Positions 9,107 through 17,544 of a stretch of 64,000 nt of DNA are shown here, piece by piece. This stretch comes from Bdellovibrio reynosensis. Its GTDB lineage: Bacteria; Bdellovibrionota; Bdellovibrionia; Bdellovibrionales; Bdellovibrionaceae. Location: assembly GCF_022814725.1 (NCBI RefSeq), contig NZ_CP093442.1:2170001-2234000 (forward strand), in the 5' to 3' direction. The notes beneath the pieces were generated by a model. It did not search any database. It worked only from the letters and a program-made list of their open reading frames with translations, and had not been told where the DNA came from. The position numbers were made by a program, and so were the translations under genes. Within the stretch, counting starts at the first letter, position 1. Each line of letters opens with the position of its first letter.

Positions 9107-9120
9107 GGCGGAGTGAAGAG

Positions 9121-11025
9121 ATGTCAAATTGGTCTCCTGAAAAAAGCGCAGAGTTGTACGGCATTAACAACTGGGGTAACGGCTACTTCAGAATCAATAG
9201 CGCTGGAAATGTTTCAGTAACTCCGATGGGAGCTGAAGGCCCTGCTGTTGACCTTCACGAATTGACACAAGATCTTTTAGACCGCGGCATCCGCGTTCCT
9301 ATCATGATCCGCTTTCCTGACATTATTAAATCCCGCGTGGAGCTTTTAAACGGCTGCTTTAAAAAAGCATTCGCTGACCACGGTTACAAAGGGAACTACA
9401 ACGGCGTTTACCCAATTAAGGTGAACCAACAACGCCACCTTGTTCAAGAGCTTGTAAAATACGGTAAAGACTACAACATGGGTCTTGAGTGCGGTTCTAA
9501 ACCTGAACTTCTAGTGGTTCTGGCTTTGATGACTTCGCCAAACTCTTTGATCATCTGTAACGGCTTTAAAGATACTGAATACATTGAGACTGCGATTCTT
9601 TCTCAAAAGCTAGGCCGTAACACGATCATCGTTGTCGACCGTCGCGAAGAGCTTAAAATGATCGTCGATGCGGCGAAGAAGTTTAACACTCGTCCAAAAA
9701 TCGGTTTCCGCGCAAAACTTAATACGCAAGGTGCTGGTAAATGGGTTGATTCTTCAGGTGCCCGTTCTAAGTTCGGTTTGACGGCTCCAGAGATCGTTGA
9801 GGGTGTTGAATATCTTAAAGCTGAAGGCATGTTAGATTGCCTTGAGCTGATGCACTATCACATCGGTTCACAGGTTCCAGCTATCCAAAGCATTAAGTCT
9901 TCTTTAAAAGAAGGCGCACGCTTTTATACTGAGCTTTACAAAATGGGCGCGGGCCTTAAATACATCGACGTGGGTGGCGGTTTAGGTATCGACTACGACG
10001 GTTCTGGTCACTCTGACAGCTCTGTGAACTATTCAGCACAAGAATACGCAAACGACATCGTGTCTGTGTTGCAAACTCTTTGTGATGAAAAAGGCATTCC
10101 ACATCCAAACATCGTGACTGAGTCTGGCCGCTTCCTAGTAGCCCATCACTCAGTCCTTGTGTTTAACGTACTTGGTATTAACGATCTTCATCGTCATGAG
10201 CCGCCTCGTCCTGCGACGAAAAGCGATCCAGCGATCATGCAAGATCTTCAGTACATCTTTGAAAAAGTAAATAAAGATAACATCAACGAGTGTTTCAATG
10301 ACTTAGAACAAGCTAAGCAAGAAACCCTGCAGTTATTCACTTACGGCGTTCTTTCACTAGAACAACGCGCGTGGTGTGAAAGCATGTACTTCACTGTCGC
10401 AACTAAGATGGTGAAACTTGCTAAGACGGTTCCTGATACTGAAGATATCATCGCGGCCCTTTCTAAAGAGCTTTGCGATACCTTCTATTCAAACTTCTCT
10501 TTATTCCAGTCGCTTCCAGATTCTTGGGCGGTAGGACAACTATTCCCAGTGACTCCGATTCATCGCTTGGGCGAAGAGCCTGTGCGTGAAGGTACACTAG
10601 CTGACTTAACTTGTGACTCTGACGGTGTGATTGAAAAGTTCATCGATACAGAGACAGGCGAACCAAAAGAGACAGTTCGTTTGCATTCGTTTGTTGATGG
10701 CGAGCAGTACTACTTAGGCGTGTTCTTAACAGGCGCTTACCAAGAGATCCTAGGTGACCTTCATAACTTGTTCGGAGATACAGACGCCGTTCATATTTCT
10801 TTAAGCAACGTGGGCTACACTATTGATCACTACGTACCGGGCGATACAGTAACGGAAGTTCTATCTTATGTTCAGTACGGCCGCTCTGAAATGGTTGATA
10901 ACGTTCGCCAAGCAACTGAAGACAGCATCCAAAAGGGCTCAATCACAAAACAAGAAGCAAAACTTCTGATTAAGCACTACGAAGAAGGCTTATCTGGTTA
11001 CACATACCTGGAAGAAGCTGAGTAA
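9121..11025 (+). CDS. speA: Biosynthetic arginine decarboxylase
   Basis: A 634-residue PLP enzyme converting arginine to agmatine and CO2, the first step of the agmatine route to putrescine. The PLP-lysine motif is GVYPIKVNQQ near residue 95; the family blocks GLECGSKPEL, DVGGGLGIDYDG and TESGRFLVAHHS follow, and length matches SpeA. I start at the ATG at 9121, preceded by GGAG at 9110-9113. The open frame runs upstream to 9004, but that extension is only translated repeat copy A and is not protein-like. A strong terminator follows at 11046. An agmatinase-family gene lies 4.4 kb downstream on the same strand. Confidence 0.95.
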   Translation: MSNWSPEKSAELYGINNWGNGYFRINSAGNVSVTPMGAEGPAVDLHELTQDLLDRGIRVPIMIRFPDIIKSRVELLNGCFKKAFADHGYKGNYNGVYPIKVNQQRHLVQELVKYGKDYNMGLECGSKPELLVVLALMTSPNSLIICNGFKDTEYIETAILSQKLGRNTIIVVDRREELKMIVDAAKKFNTRPKIGFRAKLNTQGAGKWVDSSGARSKFGLTAPEIVEGVEYLKAEGMLDCLELMHYHIGSQVPAIQSIKSSLKEGARFYTELYKMGAGLKYIDVGGGLGIDYDGSGHSDSSVNYSAQEYANDIVSVLQTLCDEKGIPHPNIVTESGRFLVAHHSVLVFNVLGINDLHRHEPPRPATKSDPAIMQDLQYIFEKVNKDNINECFNDLEQAKQETLQLFTYGVLSLEQRAWCESMYFTVATKMVKLAKTVPDTEDIIAALSKELCDTFYSNFSLFQSLPDSWAVGQLFPVTPIHRLGEEPVREGTLADLTCDSDGVIEKFIDTETGEPKETVRLHSFVDGEQYYLGVFLTGAYQEILGDLHNLFGDTDAVHISLSNVGYTIDHYVPGDTVTEVLSYVQYGRSEMVDNVRQATEDSIQKGSITKQEAKLLIKHYEEGLSGYTYLEEAE

Positions 11026-11045
11026 TAATAGAAAGATTCAAAATA

Positions 11046-11083
11046 AAAAAAAGAGGATGGCCAAAACCATCCTCTTTTTTTTA
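11046..11083 (+). terminator. Rho-independent terminator of speA
   Basis: An AAGAGGATGG / CCATCCTCTT stem with a short CAAAA-type loop, flanked by an A-tract on the left and followed by eight Ts. It starts about 20 bases after the speA stop. The A-tract would let it work in reverse as well. Confidence 0.9.
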
Positions 11084-11474
11084 TCCATATAGAGCATGTA
11101 AGAGTAAGAGCTAAAGAAAAACATCACCTTCTTATAAAACCTCCCCAACCAACAACTTAGGCGAATCAAAAAGGTCCATATGCAAGGCGGAGGATCCTTC
11201 GCGAAGCGGAGGCGTGGCAGCGCCACGTCGGAGAGAAGCGAAGGACCGCACAACGCAGTCAGATGGGCCTTTTTCATTCGCCGCCGAAGCGTGTGAGGTG
11301 CAGCTTGAGAATGTATATAAGAATGACAAAAACATTCCTAGCTTCAAGCAACTCACAAAAGACCTAACCACAATCAACCTCCAGAACCTTTCCTTAAGAA
11401 AAATCTTACGAGGCAATTGTAAATCAATTGTGAAGAGACCAGAGACTTATCAAATTAGGACAGAAATTTTAGAT
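11084..11474. other. Intergenic stretch containing repeat copy B
   Basis: About 390 bases between the speA terminator and the terminator of the peptide permease operon. Apart from repeat copy B I see nothing supported. Several open frames cross it on both strands, but they begin or run inside the repeat and lack ribosome binding sites. A small CAATTG-TAAAT-CAATTG palindrome lies near 11417-11435. Confidence 0.5.
11160..11282 (+). repeat. Structured dispersed repeat, copy B
   Basis: Second copy of the element. Outer stem GGCGAA/TTCGCC (11160-11165 with 11277-11282); middle stem TCCTTCGC/GCGAAGGA (11195-11202 with 11238-11245); apical stem GTGGC/GCCAC (11214-11218 with 11222-11226). Each differs from copy A by paired changes that keep the stem, for example GTGCT/AGCAC becoming GTGGC/GCCAC. 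It lies downstream of the speA terminator, so it is not needed to end speA. No gene is obviously served by it. Confidence 0.9.
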
Positions 11475-11506
11475 AAAAAAAAGGGACCTTGATGGTCCCT
11501 TTTGCT
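11475..11506 (-). terminator. Terminator of the peptide permease operon
   Basis: On the minus strand a GGGACC / GGTCCC stem with a five-base loop is followed by a T-run. It lies 16 bases past the stop of the yejE-like gene. Confidence 0.85.
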
Positions 11507-11522
11507 TTGTAAGTCTTTACGA

Positions 11523-12551
11523 CTACATTTTCGCGTCGAAAGCGTCTCGAACTGCGATACCGATGTTGATTAATAAAATTAAAGTCACAAATAGCGCTGT
11601 CATCGGACCCCACACCAACCACTCAGCGATGGTGAACCATTTCTGAGCTTGGGACATCAATTCACCCCATGACGGAGTCGGAGGTGTTAAACCAAGACCC
11701 AAGTAATCAAGCATAGAAAGCGTGTACACGTTTCCAGAGATTACGAACGGAGAGAACGTGATGATCGGAGTTAAACCATTCGGCAAGATATGCTTAGCGA
11801 TAATACGTTTGTGATCAGCACCGATGGCTTTCGCCGCTTCCACGTATTCACGTTTACGCAAAGAAAGGAACTGCGCACGCATGTAAGCAGAAATCCCTGT
11901 CCAAGCAAAACACGCATAGAATGCAACTAGCATTGGTAATGACGGAGTAAAGATCGAAATCATAGTGATCAATACGAACATGATTGGCGTACTTTCAACG
12001 ATCTCTACGATACGTTGCCCAACAAGGTCCGTTTTACCACCCAAGTAACCCATCAAAGAACCAAGCATGATACCGATAGCGTAAGCTAGTAACCACGCAC
12101 CCAATGCAAAAAGCATTGTGTAACGGAATCCGTAAAGAAGACGGGTCATAACGTCACGACCACTTTCATCTGTACCGATCCAGTTTTGCTTCGTTGGCGG
12201 AGACGGATAAGTTTCAACGGTTTTATTGCTTTCGTAAGCGTCCCATTGAATCACTGGCCAGATAGCCCAGTCATCTTCGCCCAACTCAAGCTCACGATAA
12301 TCCATCACGTAGATATCATCGCGACCGAAATCAGTCGGGTGATAATCTTTAACTAGAGGGAAGTACAACTCCCCTTTGTATTTTAATACGTGCGGATGGT
12401 TGTTCGCCCATAATTCAGCGGTGAAGCTAAAGAAGAACATAACCAATAATACCCATACAGAGATAACTGCTGCGCGGTCTCTTTTGAAGCGGCGGTAACG
12501 CTTAAGGGTAAGTTCATTTTTAATAAGGTATTTTTGAATTGGATCCATCAT
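11523..12551 (-). CDS. yejE: Oligopeptide ABC transporter permease, YejE type
   Basis: A 342-residue inner-membrane permease. It matches the YejE branch of the OppC/DppC group by its long periplasmic loop after the first helix (ELWANNHP...ELYFPLVKDYHPTDFG), the PSPPTKQNWIGTDESGRDV block, the ATPase-contacting EAA loop (YVEAAKAIGADHKRIIAKHILPN) and the ending AVRDAFDAK. Its start overlaps the yejB-like stop by four bases (ATGA). With the yejB-like protein and the binding protein it imports peptides. The ATP-binding yejF gene is not adjacent, so the ATPase must be encoded elsewhere. Confidence 0.9.
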   Translation of the reverse strand: MMDPIQKYLIKNELTLKRYRRFKRDRAAVISVWVLLVMFFFSFTAELWANNHPHVLKYKGELYFPLVKDYHPTDFGRDDIYVMDYRELELGEDDWAIWPVIQWDAYESNKTVETYPSPPTKQNWIGTDESGRDVMTRLLYGFRYTMLFALGAWLLAYAIGIMLGSLMGYLGGKTDLVGQRIVEIVESTPIMFVLITMISIFTPSLPMLVAFYACFAWTGISAYMRAQFLSLRKREYVEAAKAIGADHKRIIAKHILPNGLTPIITFSPFVISGNVYTLSMLDYLGLGLTPPTPSWGELMSQAQKWFTIAEWLVWGPMTALFVTLILLINIGIAVRDAFDAKM

Positions 12552-13603
12552 TTGAAATCAATCCTTGGATCAATAAGAACGTAAATGATGTCGCTGAAAA
12601 TACGGCCGAACATCAAAAGCATTGAAGAAATAAATGTCAGACCCATGATCACGTTATAATCGCGGGAAAGAACTGATTGGTAACCAAGTAAGCCGATACC
12701 ATCCAAGTTAAACATTTGCTCGATAATCAAAGAACCCGCTAGGAAGGCACCGAAGAAGCCGCCCAAACCAGTAGCGATCGGAATCAAAGCATTACGAAGA
12801 GCATGTTTAAAGATAACGATTCTTTCAGATAAACCCTTCGCGCGTGCAGTGCGAACGAAGTCAGACTTAATCACGTCCAACATAGAGTTTCTCATAAGAA
12901 CAGAAAGCTCTGTGAAACCACCGATCATATAACAGATCAAAGGCAGTACGAAGTGATGCAAACGGTCTGTGATTTTTCCCCAGGTTGTGAAGGATTCATA
13001 ATCATCAGATTGCAAACCACCCAGTGGGAAAAGATTCAATTTACCCGCAAGCACAACGATTAGGAAGATACCTAAAATCAATGGCGGGATTGAATAAGTG
13101 AAGTTCAGAATTAATGTAGTAATACGATCATAAGCGCCACCCGCCTTGATCGCTTTTTGCACCCCAAGCGGGATACAAACCAGGTAAGTCAAAAGTAACG
13201 AAGCAATACCGAATTGCAAAGAGACTGGGAATTTACTTTTGATTACGTCAATAACCGGTTCTTGGTAAGTGAAAGATTCACCAAAATCCAAACGGCTTAG
13301 GTTTTTTAACCAGATGAAGTAACGCTCATGAAGTGGTTTATCAAAGCCATATTGCTTTTTTAAAGCTTCGATAACTTCTTCATTTACAGAGGTATCACCA
13401 CGGCTGTTCACACCGGCCGCTCCCCCACCGCCGCCACCGCCTGCAGAACCAAATCGGATGGCTTGCAGCTTTTGCTCGATAGGGCTTCCTGGAGCTAGGT
13501 TAATAAGCACAAAGGTAACAAGGGTGATCCCGAAGAAAGTGGGGATCATTAATAGCAGTCGGCGAATCAAATAAACGATCAAAGCCTTATCTCCCAATAA
13601 CAA
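12548..13603 (-). CDS. yejB: Oligopeptide ABC transporter permease, YejB type
   Basis: A 351-residue permease with about six transmembrane helices, beginning YLIRRLLLMIPTFFGITL and continuing VNLAPGSPIEQ, as in YejB/OppB. The EAA loop is VRTARAKGLSERIVIFKHALRNALIP. A run of glycines (about residues 54-61) and a following charged segment form a longer periplasmic loop of the kind seen in YejB. It is coupled to yejE by an ATGA overlap. A hairpin separates it from the binding-protein gene upstream, probably lowering permease expression relative to the binding protein. Confidence 0.9.
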   Translation of the reverse strand: MLLGDKALIVYLIRRLLLMIPTFFGITLVTFVLINLAPGSPIEQKLQAIRFGSAGGGGGGGAAGVNSRGDTSVNEEVIEALKKQYGFDKPLHERYFIWLKNLSRLDFGESFTYQEPVIDVIKSKFPVSLQFGIASLLLTYLVCIPLGVQKAIKAGGAYDRITTLILNFTYSIPPLILGIFLIVVLAGKLNLFPLGGLQSDDYESFTTWGKITDRLHHFVLPLICYMIGGFTELSVLMRNSMLDVIKSDFVRTARAKGLSERIVIFKHALRNALIPIATGLGGFFGAFLAGSLIIEQMFNLDGIGLLGYQSVLSRDYNVIMGLTFISSMLLMFGRIFSDIIYVLIDPRIDFK

Positions 13604-13629
13604 AAAACTGAGACACTATCCTGAAACGC

Positions 13630-13655
13630 AAAACAGCCGGGTGCCCGGCTGTTTT
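13630..13655 (-). terminator. Intercistronic hairpin (attenuator) within the peptide operon
   Basis: A near-perfect inverted repeat, AAAACAGCCGG / CCGGCTGTTTT with a four-base loop, lies between the binding-protein gene and the yejB-like permease. The last Ts sit in the stem. It could be a partial terminator, or a 3' stabiliser that keeps binding-protein mRNA abundant. Confidence 0.75.
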
Positions 13656-13676
13656 GAACAGTAAAAGAGGCACTCA

Positions 13677-15302
13677 CTATTGAGCTGGTTTCATCCACCA
13701 GTAGTCTGTACCAATTTCGTACTTAAATGTCTCGCCAGGAGTTCCGATGCGTGAAGAATTTGCATAGAATACATACCTGTCGTTGAATAGGAATGCATAT
13801 GGAGCGTCTTCAGCGATCTTTTTGTAAACTTCTTTCAGTTTCGCGATACGTTTAGCTTTGTTCGGCTCAACGCGAGCGTCGTCGATAAGTTTGTCTACTT
13901 CTGGGTTTTTGTAAGCGATGAAGTTAGATCCACCAGCTACCGCACCAGAAGAGTGCCAGATTTGTTTTGGATCTGGTTCAACAGAACCGCCACCCCACGC
14001 CATAGTCACAGCGTCGAAGTTACCTTCATCAACAAGTTTCAAGAATGAATTCCACTCTAGATACTTAAGTTCCATGTCGATACCGGCTTTTTTCAAGTCT
14101 TCGCGGTACATAGTCCAATATTTCTCTACGTCTTTATTTGGGTAGATCAATGTGAACTTGAATTCTTGTTTTTTGCCGCCAGCAGTTTTTTCTAGAACAC
14201 CATTTTTATCAGTGTCAGTCCAACCAGCTTTACCCAAAAGCTCTTGAGCTTTTTTCGGATTGAATTCTAAAGCCTTATTACCAGGATTGAATTCAGAACG
14301 GATGTAAACAGCACCGTTAGCAAGATCAGACATGCCGTAACGGAACTTTTTGTTCATCTCTTCGCGGTTTAGTAAGTGCGCCAAAGCAACACGTACGTTT
14401 TTGTCCTGGAAAAGTTCTTTACGGAAGTTCCAGCCGATGAAACCGTAAGACTTCGGAGCGCTGTTTTGAACTTTGTGTTTAAGAACTGTTTTGCCCCAAG
14501 GAGCGCCTTCAGTTTTCTTCATGAAAGCTTCGATACGTAGATCGATGTAATCCAATTCACCTTTTTTAGCGCGCTCAAGCTGAACGTTTTCATCTTTATA
14601 GAAACGCATAGTGATTGAATCAAAGTTGTAAGTCCCTTTGTAAACGGCGTCGTTGTTACCCCACCATTTGTCGTTTTTCTTCAATGTGATTAATTGACCA
14701 CGATCGAATTTTTGCAAAACGTAAGGACCAGAACAGATAAGCTGTCTGTTCATTTTTTTAGATTTTTCAACATCGCTGTAAACGTGTTTTGGAATTACAG
14801 TCAAAGTCGCAGCAGATTCGAAGTTTTTGAAATACAAATCTTTAGCTGTGAATTTGATAGTGTGAGCGTCGATAACTTCCGCTTTAGCCAAACCTTCGTA
14901 ATATGGACGAAGGTGAGCAGCTTCGTATTTTGGTTCAAAGATAGCGTCAAAAGAGAATTTAACGTCTTCAGCAGTTACAGGTTTGCCGTCATGGAAAACA
15001 GCATTTTTACGAAGGAAGAATGTGAAAGTTTTGTTGTCTTTGGAGATTTCCCATTTTTCAGCCAAACGTGGCTTCCAATCGTAGGTCTCAGAGTCACGAG
15101 TTACTAAGCCTTCGCACACGTAGTTTTGTACGTCACGGCTGTAAGCATCTGTGCTTGTGATCGGATGAACTGTCGGTGGCTCGCCACCTAAGTTGATTAC
15201 GAAATTTCCGCCTTTAGGTGCAGACGCATTTGGTGCAGTTGCAAAAGCGGGAGCGGTCAAAGCTGAGCTCAAGAGTAGAGCCAGGATTCCCTTCATATTC
15301 AT
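13677..15302 (-). CDS. Peptide ABC transporter substrate-binding protein
   Basis: A 541-residue periplasmic protein of the SBP_bac_5 (OppA/YejA) family. The signal peptide runs to about residue 22 (ends APAFA). Family blocks include GGEPPTVHPITSTDAYSRDV, WKPRLAEKWEISKDNKTFTF, FHDGKPVTAEDVKFSFDAI and a C-terminal DAPYAFLFNDRYVF. GGAGG six bases before the ATG supports the start. It is the first gene of a three-gene operon with two permeases and is separated from them by a hairpin. Peptide uptake suits an organism that digests prey protein. Confidence 0.92.
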   Translation of the reverse strand: MNMKGILALLLSSALTAPAFATAPNASAPKGGNFVINLGGEPPTVHPITSTDAYSRDVQNYVCEGLVTRDSETYDWKPRLAEKWEISKDNKTFTFFLRKNAVFHDGKPVTAEDVKFSFDAIFEPKYEAAHLRPYYEGLAKAEVIDAHTIKFTAKDLYFKNFESAATLTVIPKHVYSDVEKSKKMNRQLICSGPYVLQKFDRGQLITLKKNDKWWGNNDAVYKGTYNFDSITMRFYKDENVQLERAKKGELDYIDLRIEAFMKKTEGAPWGKTVLKHKVQNSAPKSYGFIGWNFRKELFQDKNVRVALAHLLNREEMNKKFRYGMSDLANGAVYIRSEFNPGNKALEFNPKKAQELLGKAGWTDTDKNGVLEKTAGGKKQEFKFTLIYPNKDVEKYWTMYREDLKKAGIDMELKYLEWNSFLKLVDEGNFDAVTMAWGGGSVEPDPKQIWHSSGAVAGGSNFIAYKNPEVDKLIDDARVEPNKAKRIAKLKEVYKKIAEDAPYAFLFNDRYVFYANSSRIGTPGETFKYEIGTDYWWMKPAQ

Positions 15303-15448
15303 TGTTATCCTCCAAAGAATTTCGCTGGGAATTTAAGTAGTTCCCAAAGTGGGGTTAAAATCGGTTATGGTTGAAAAATAATCAAGTTATTGCTCGATTG
15401 ACGCCACGCTTAAATGATATATACCCTAGGCTTTTCAAGGAGAAAACT

Positions 15449-16504
15449 ATGTCTGAAAAGACGGTGAAATTCGATCCCACAACAACCATTTCTGCCGAGT
15501 ACGGGATCTTCGGCATTCCCATGTCTGAAGAAGAATCAAAAGTGGTTCTTGTGCCTGTTCCTTGGGAGGTTACAACTTCTTACGGCGAGGGCGCTTCGAA
15601 TGGTCCTCAGATCATCCGCCAAGCCAGTGAACAGATTGACCTTTTTGATATCGAAGTTGGTAAGGCCTACGAAGTCGGCTACCATATGCGCGACTTCCCA
15701 GAAGACCTTAAGCGCATGAACGATAAATACAAAGCAGTTGCGCAAGAAATTATCGAAATGAAAACTAATTTGAGCGAAGACGAAGCCAAGATGAAAACCT
15801 TGTCTGCTCAAGTGAACGAAGCTTGTGAAGAAATGACTCAATGGGTTTATGACCAATGTTCTGATGTACTTAAAAAAGGCAAACTTTTAGGCCTGGTTGG
15901 TGGCGACCACTCGACCCCGCTTGGCGCCATCCGCGCAGTAAGTGAAAAGTACAAGGGCGAGTTCGGCGTATTGCACATTGATGCCCATGCAGATTTGCGT
16001 GTTGCTTATCAAGGCTTTAAACAATCCCACGCATCGATCATGTACAACGTCATGACGGATGCTAAGAAACCTAAGAAGTTGGTTCAAGTCGGTATCCGTG
16101 ATTTCTGCGAAGAAGAATATGACTTCAGCGAATCACGCGAAGACATCAAAACTTTTTATGATCTAGAACTTAAGCGCCGCCTGCTTAAAGGTGAAACGTG
16201 GGAAAAAGTTTGCCAAGACATCATCAAAGAACTTCCACAAAATGTTTATATCTCTTTTGATATCGATGGTCTTGATCCAGTTTACTGCCCGCACACTGGA
16301 ACTCCAGTGCCAGGTGGTTTGACAGTTGATCAGATCTTCTTCTTATTCCGCGAAGTGCATAATTCAGGTCGCAAGATCATTGCTTTTGACTTGAACGAAG
16401 TATCAACCGGCGGACTTGATCCACATGAAGTGGAATGGGATGGAAACGTCGGCGCGCGCATTCTTTATAAAATGTGCGGATGGTTGGTAAAAAGCCATGC
16501 TTAA
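15449..16504 (+). CDS. Agmatinase/arginase-family ureohydrolase
   Basis: A 351-residue binuclear manganese hydrolase. Metal-ligand motifs are GGDHSTPLGAI, HIDAHADLR and SFDIDGLDP. AAGGAG at 15437-15442 fixes the ATG at 15449; the frame is open further upstream without a start signal. A helical, Lys/Glu-rich insertion (about residues 85-135) makes it longer than typical SpeB. The nearby arginine decarboxylase makes agmatine, so agmatinase (agmatine to putrescine plus urea) is the best guess. Formiminoglutamase and guanidinobutyrase are alternatives that sequence alone cannot exclude. Its stop overlaps the start of the next gene. Confidence 0.85.
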   Translation: MSEKTVKFDPTTTISAEYGIFGIPMSEEESKVVLVPVPWEVTTSYGEGASNGPQIIRQASEQIDLFDIEVGKAYEVGYHMRDFPEDLKRMNDKYKAVAQEIIEMKTNLSEDEAKMKTLSAQVNEACEEMTQWVYDQCSDVLKKGKLLGLVGGDHSTPLGAIRAVSEKYKGEFGVLHIDAHADLRVAYQGFKQSHASIMYNVMTDAKKPKKLVQVGIRDFCEEEYDFSESREDIKTFYDLELKRRLLKGETWEKVCQDIIKELPQNVYISFDIDGLDPVYCPHTGTPVPGGLTVDQIFFLFREVHNSGRKIIAFDLNEVSTGGLDPHEVEWDGNVGARILYKMCGWLVKSHA

Positions 16505-16856
16505 GGTTTACGAGTACGCGAAGTGTTCTACTTGTGTGAAGGCGCTTAAATATTTAGACGCAAAAAAAGTGAAGTACGAAAAACTTCCGATCGTCGATAA
16601 GGCACCATCACAAAAAGAATTAAAAGAAATGCTTGCCGCTTTAAAAGATAAAGGTGGCAGCATTAAAAATCTTTTTAATACTTCTGGTGTTATGTACAAA
16701 GAACTGAAGATGAGCGAAAAGCTGCCGTCTATGTCAGAGGCAGAAGCTATCAAACTTTTGTCTGAGCATGGAAAGTTAGTGAAGCGTCCGTTTGTGATTG
16801 GAGATAACACTCACCTTGTGGGTTTTAAAGAAGATGAATGGAAAAAGGTTTTCTAA
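16497..16856 (+). CDS. ArsC/Spx-family protein (YffB-like)
   Basis: A 119-residue thioredoxin-fold protein starting LKVYEYAKCSTCVKALKYL, with the CxxC at the ArsC active-site position, and a C-terminal KRPFVIGDN block where the family has RP(V/I). It could be an arsenate-reductase-like or glutathione-dependent thiol reductase, or a regulator. It overlaps the agmatinase-family gene by eight bases, so the two are translationally coupled. Its stop overlaps the convergent membrane-protein gene by four bases. Confidence 0.8.
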   Translation: MLKVYEYAKCSTCVKALKYLDAKKVKYEKLPIVDKAPSQKELKEMLAALKDKGGSIKNLFNTSGVMYKELKMSEKLPSMSEAEAIKLLSEHGKLVKRPFVIGDNTHLVGFKEDEWKKVF

Positions 16857-17212
16857 ATTAATCCTTGCGGGCTTTGAATAAAAACAAAGCCCCAAGCTAG
16901 TACCAAAAGAAATTCAACGACAGCATCCCCCAAGTAAACCTTAGAAATAACTTTTTTTGAGACATAGTACACATCGATAATTCCTAAGATAAAAGCATCC
17001 AGCACCGCTAGTGCGATAATTTCTTTTGTGATACTACCAAAGGCTGCCATCAGCATAACAATCGCACTGATTGTGATAAGCCATCCTACAGTGACCACCA
17101 GCCACTTATCAGTTTTAGAGCCAGTGAGTTTCAAAAATGATTTCAGGTGAATAACGGGCCAAAGACCCGTTATCAAATAAAATACCGATTGAAAAACCAG
17201 CAGGCTTTTCAT
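16853..17212 (-). CDS. Small inner-membrane protein, four predicted helices
   Basis: A 119-residue hydrophobic protein with about four transmembrane segments (around residues 4-22, 37-57, 63-82, 95-113). No family is recognised. It overlaps the upstream small gene by four bases (ATGA), indicating translational coupling, and it is convergent with the ArsC-like gene. Confidence 0.7.
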   Translation of the reverse strand: MKSLLVFQSVFYLITGLWPVIHLKSFLKLTGSKTDKWLVVTVGWLITISAIVMLMAAFGSITKEIIALAVLDAFILGIIDVYYVSKKVISKVYLGDAVVEFLLVLAWGFVFIQSPQGLI

Positions 17213-17412
17213 AGCTGTCGGTTGTTTTCAGGATTTCTAGGACGACCTTGGTTTTCACTATTACTGGTGTAAGGACGACGTTGGGTGGCTTGAGCATGTT
17301 GTTGAGTGCGTGCTCCACGATGTAATGCACGTTCTCGATTCATCCTGTAAACGAAGTACAGCCCTGCAAAGACCAAAGCAAATATTAGGATGGTTACGGT
17401 TAAACTGACCAT
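17209..17412 (-). CDS. Small single-span membrane protein
   Basis: A 67-residue protein with one N-terminal transmembrane helix (about residues 3-22) and a basic, Gln/Asn/Arg-rich tail. GGAGG lies just upstream of the ATG, and the stop overlaps the start of the following membrane-protein gene. The two small genes probably form a unit. Function unknown. Confidence 0.65.
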   Translation of the reverse strand: MVSLTVTILIFALVFAGLYFVYRMNRERALHRGARTQQHAQATQRRPYTSNSENQGRPRNPENNRQL

Positions 17413-17544
17413 AAAAGCCTCCTGTCACCAGTTATTTTACTCTAGATTATTCGCCTCCCCTATTGCGATTTCTCACCGCTTGCCAGGCGGCAAAGTCTAT
17501 GAATGTAACTGGGATTAATATCAGAGCTGATTCAAAATCTAAGA

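Noticed and set aside
9004-9120. N-terminal extension of the arginine decarboxylase frame, and overlapping small frames
   Set aside because: The extension is translated repeat copy A, does not resemble SpeA, and a good ribosome binding site precedes the ATG at 9121.
11038-11492. Short open frames on both strands around repeat copy B (including one with a signal-like stretch on the minus strand)
   Set aside because: They start or run within the repeat, start without ribosome binding sites, and similar peptides appear at copies A and C only because the DNA repeats.
14694-15107. A 137-residue + strand frame opposite the peptide-binding protein, and similar long antisense frames elsewhere (e.g. 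27870-28325, 62606-62998)
   Set aside because: They lie fully opposite well-recognised proteins, lack start signals and show no family features.
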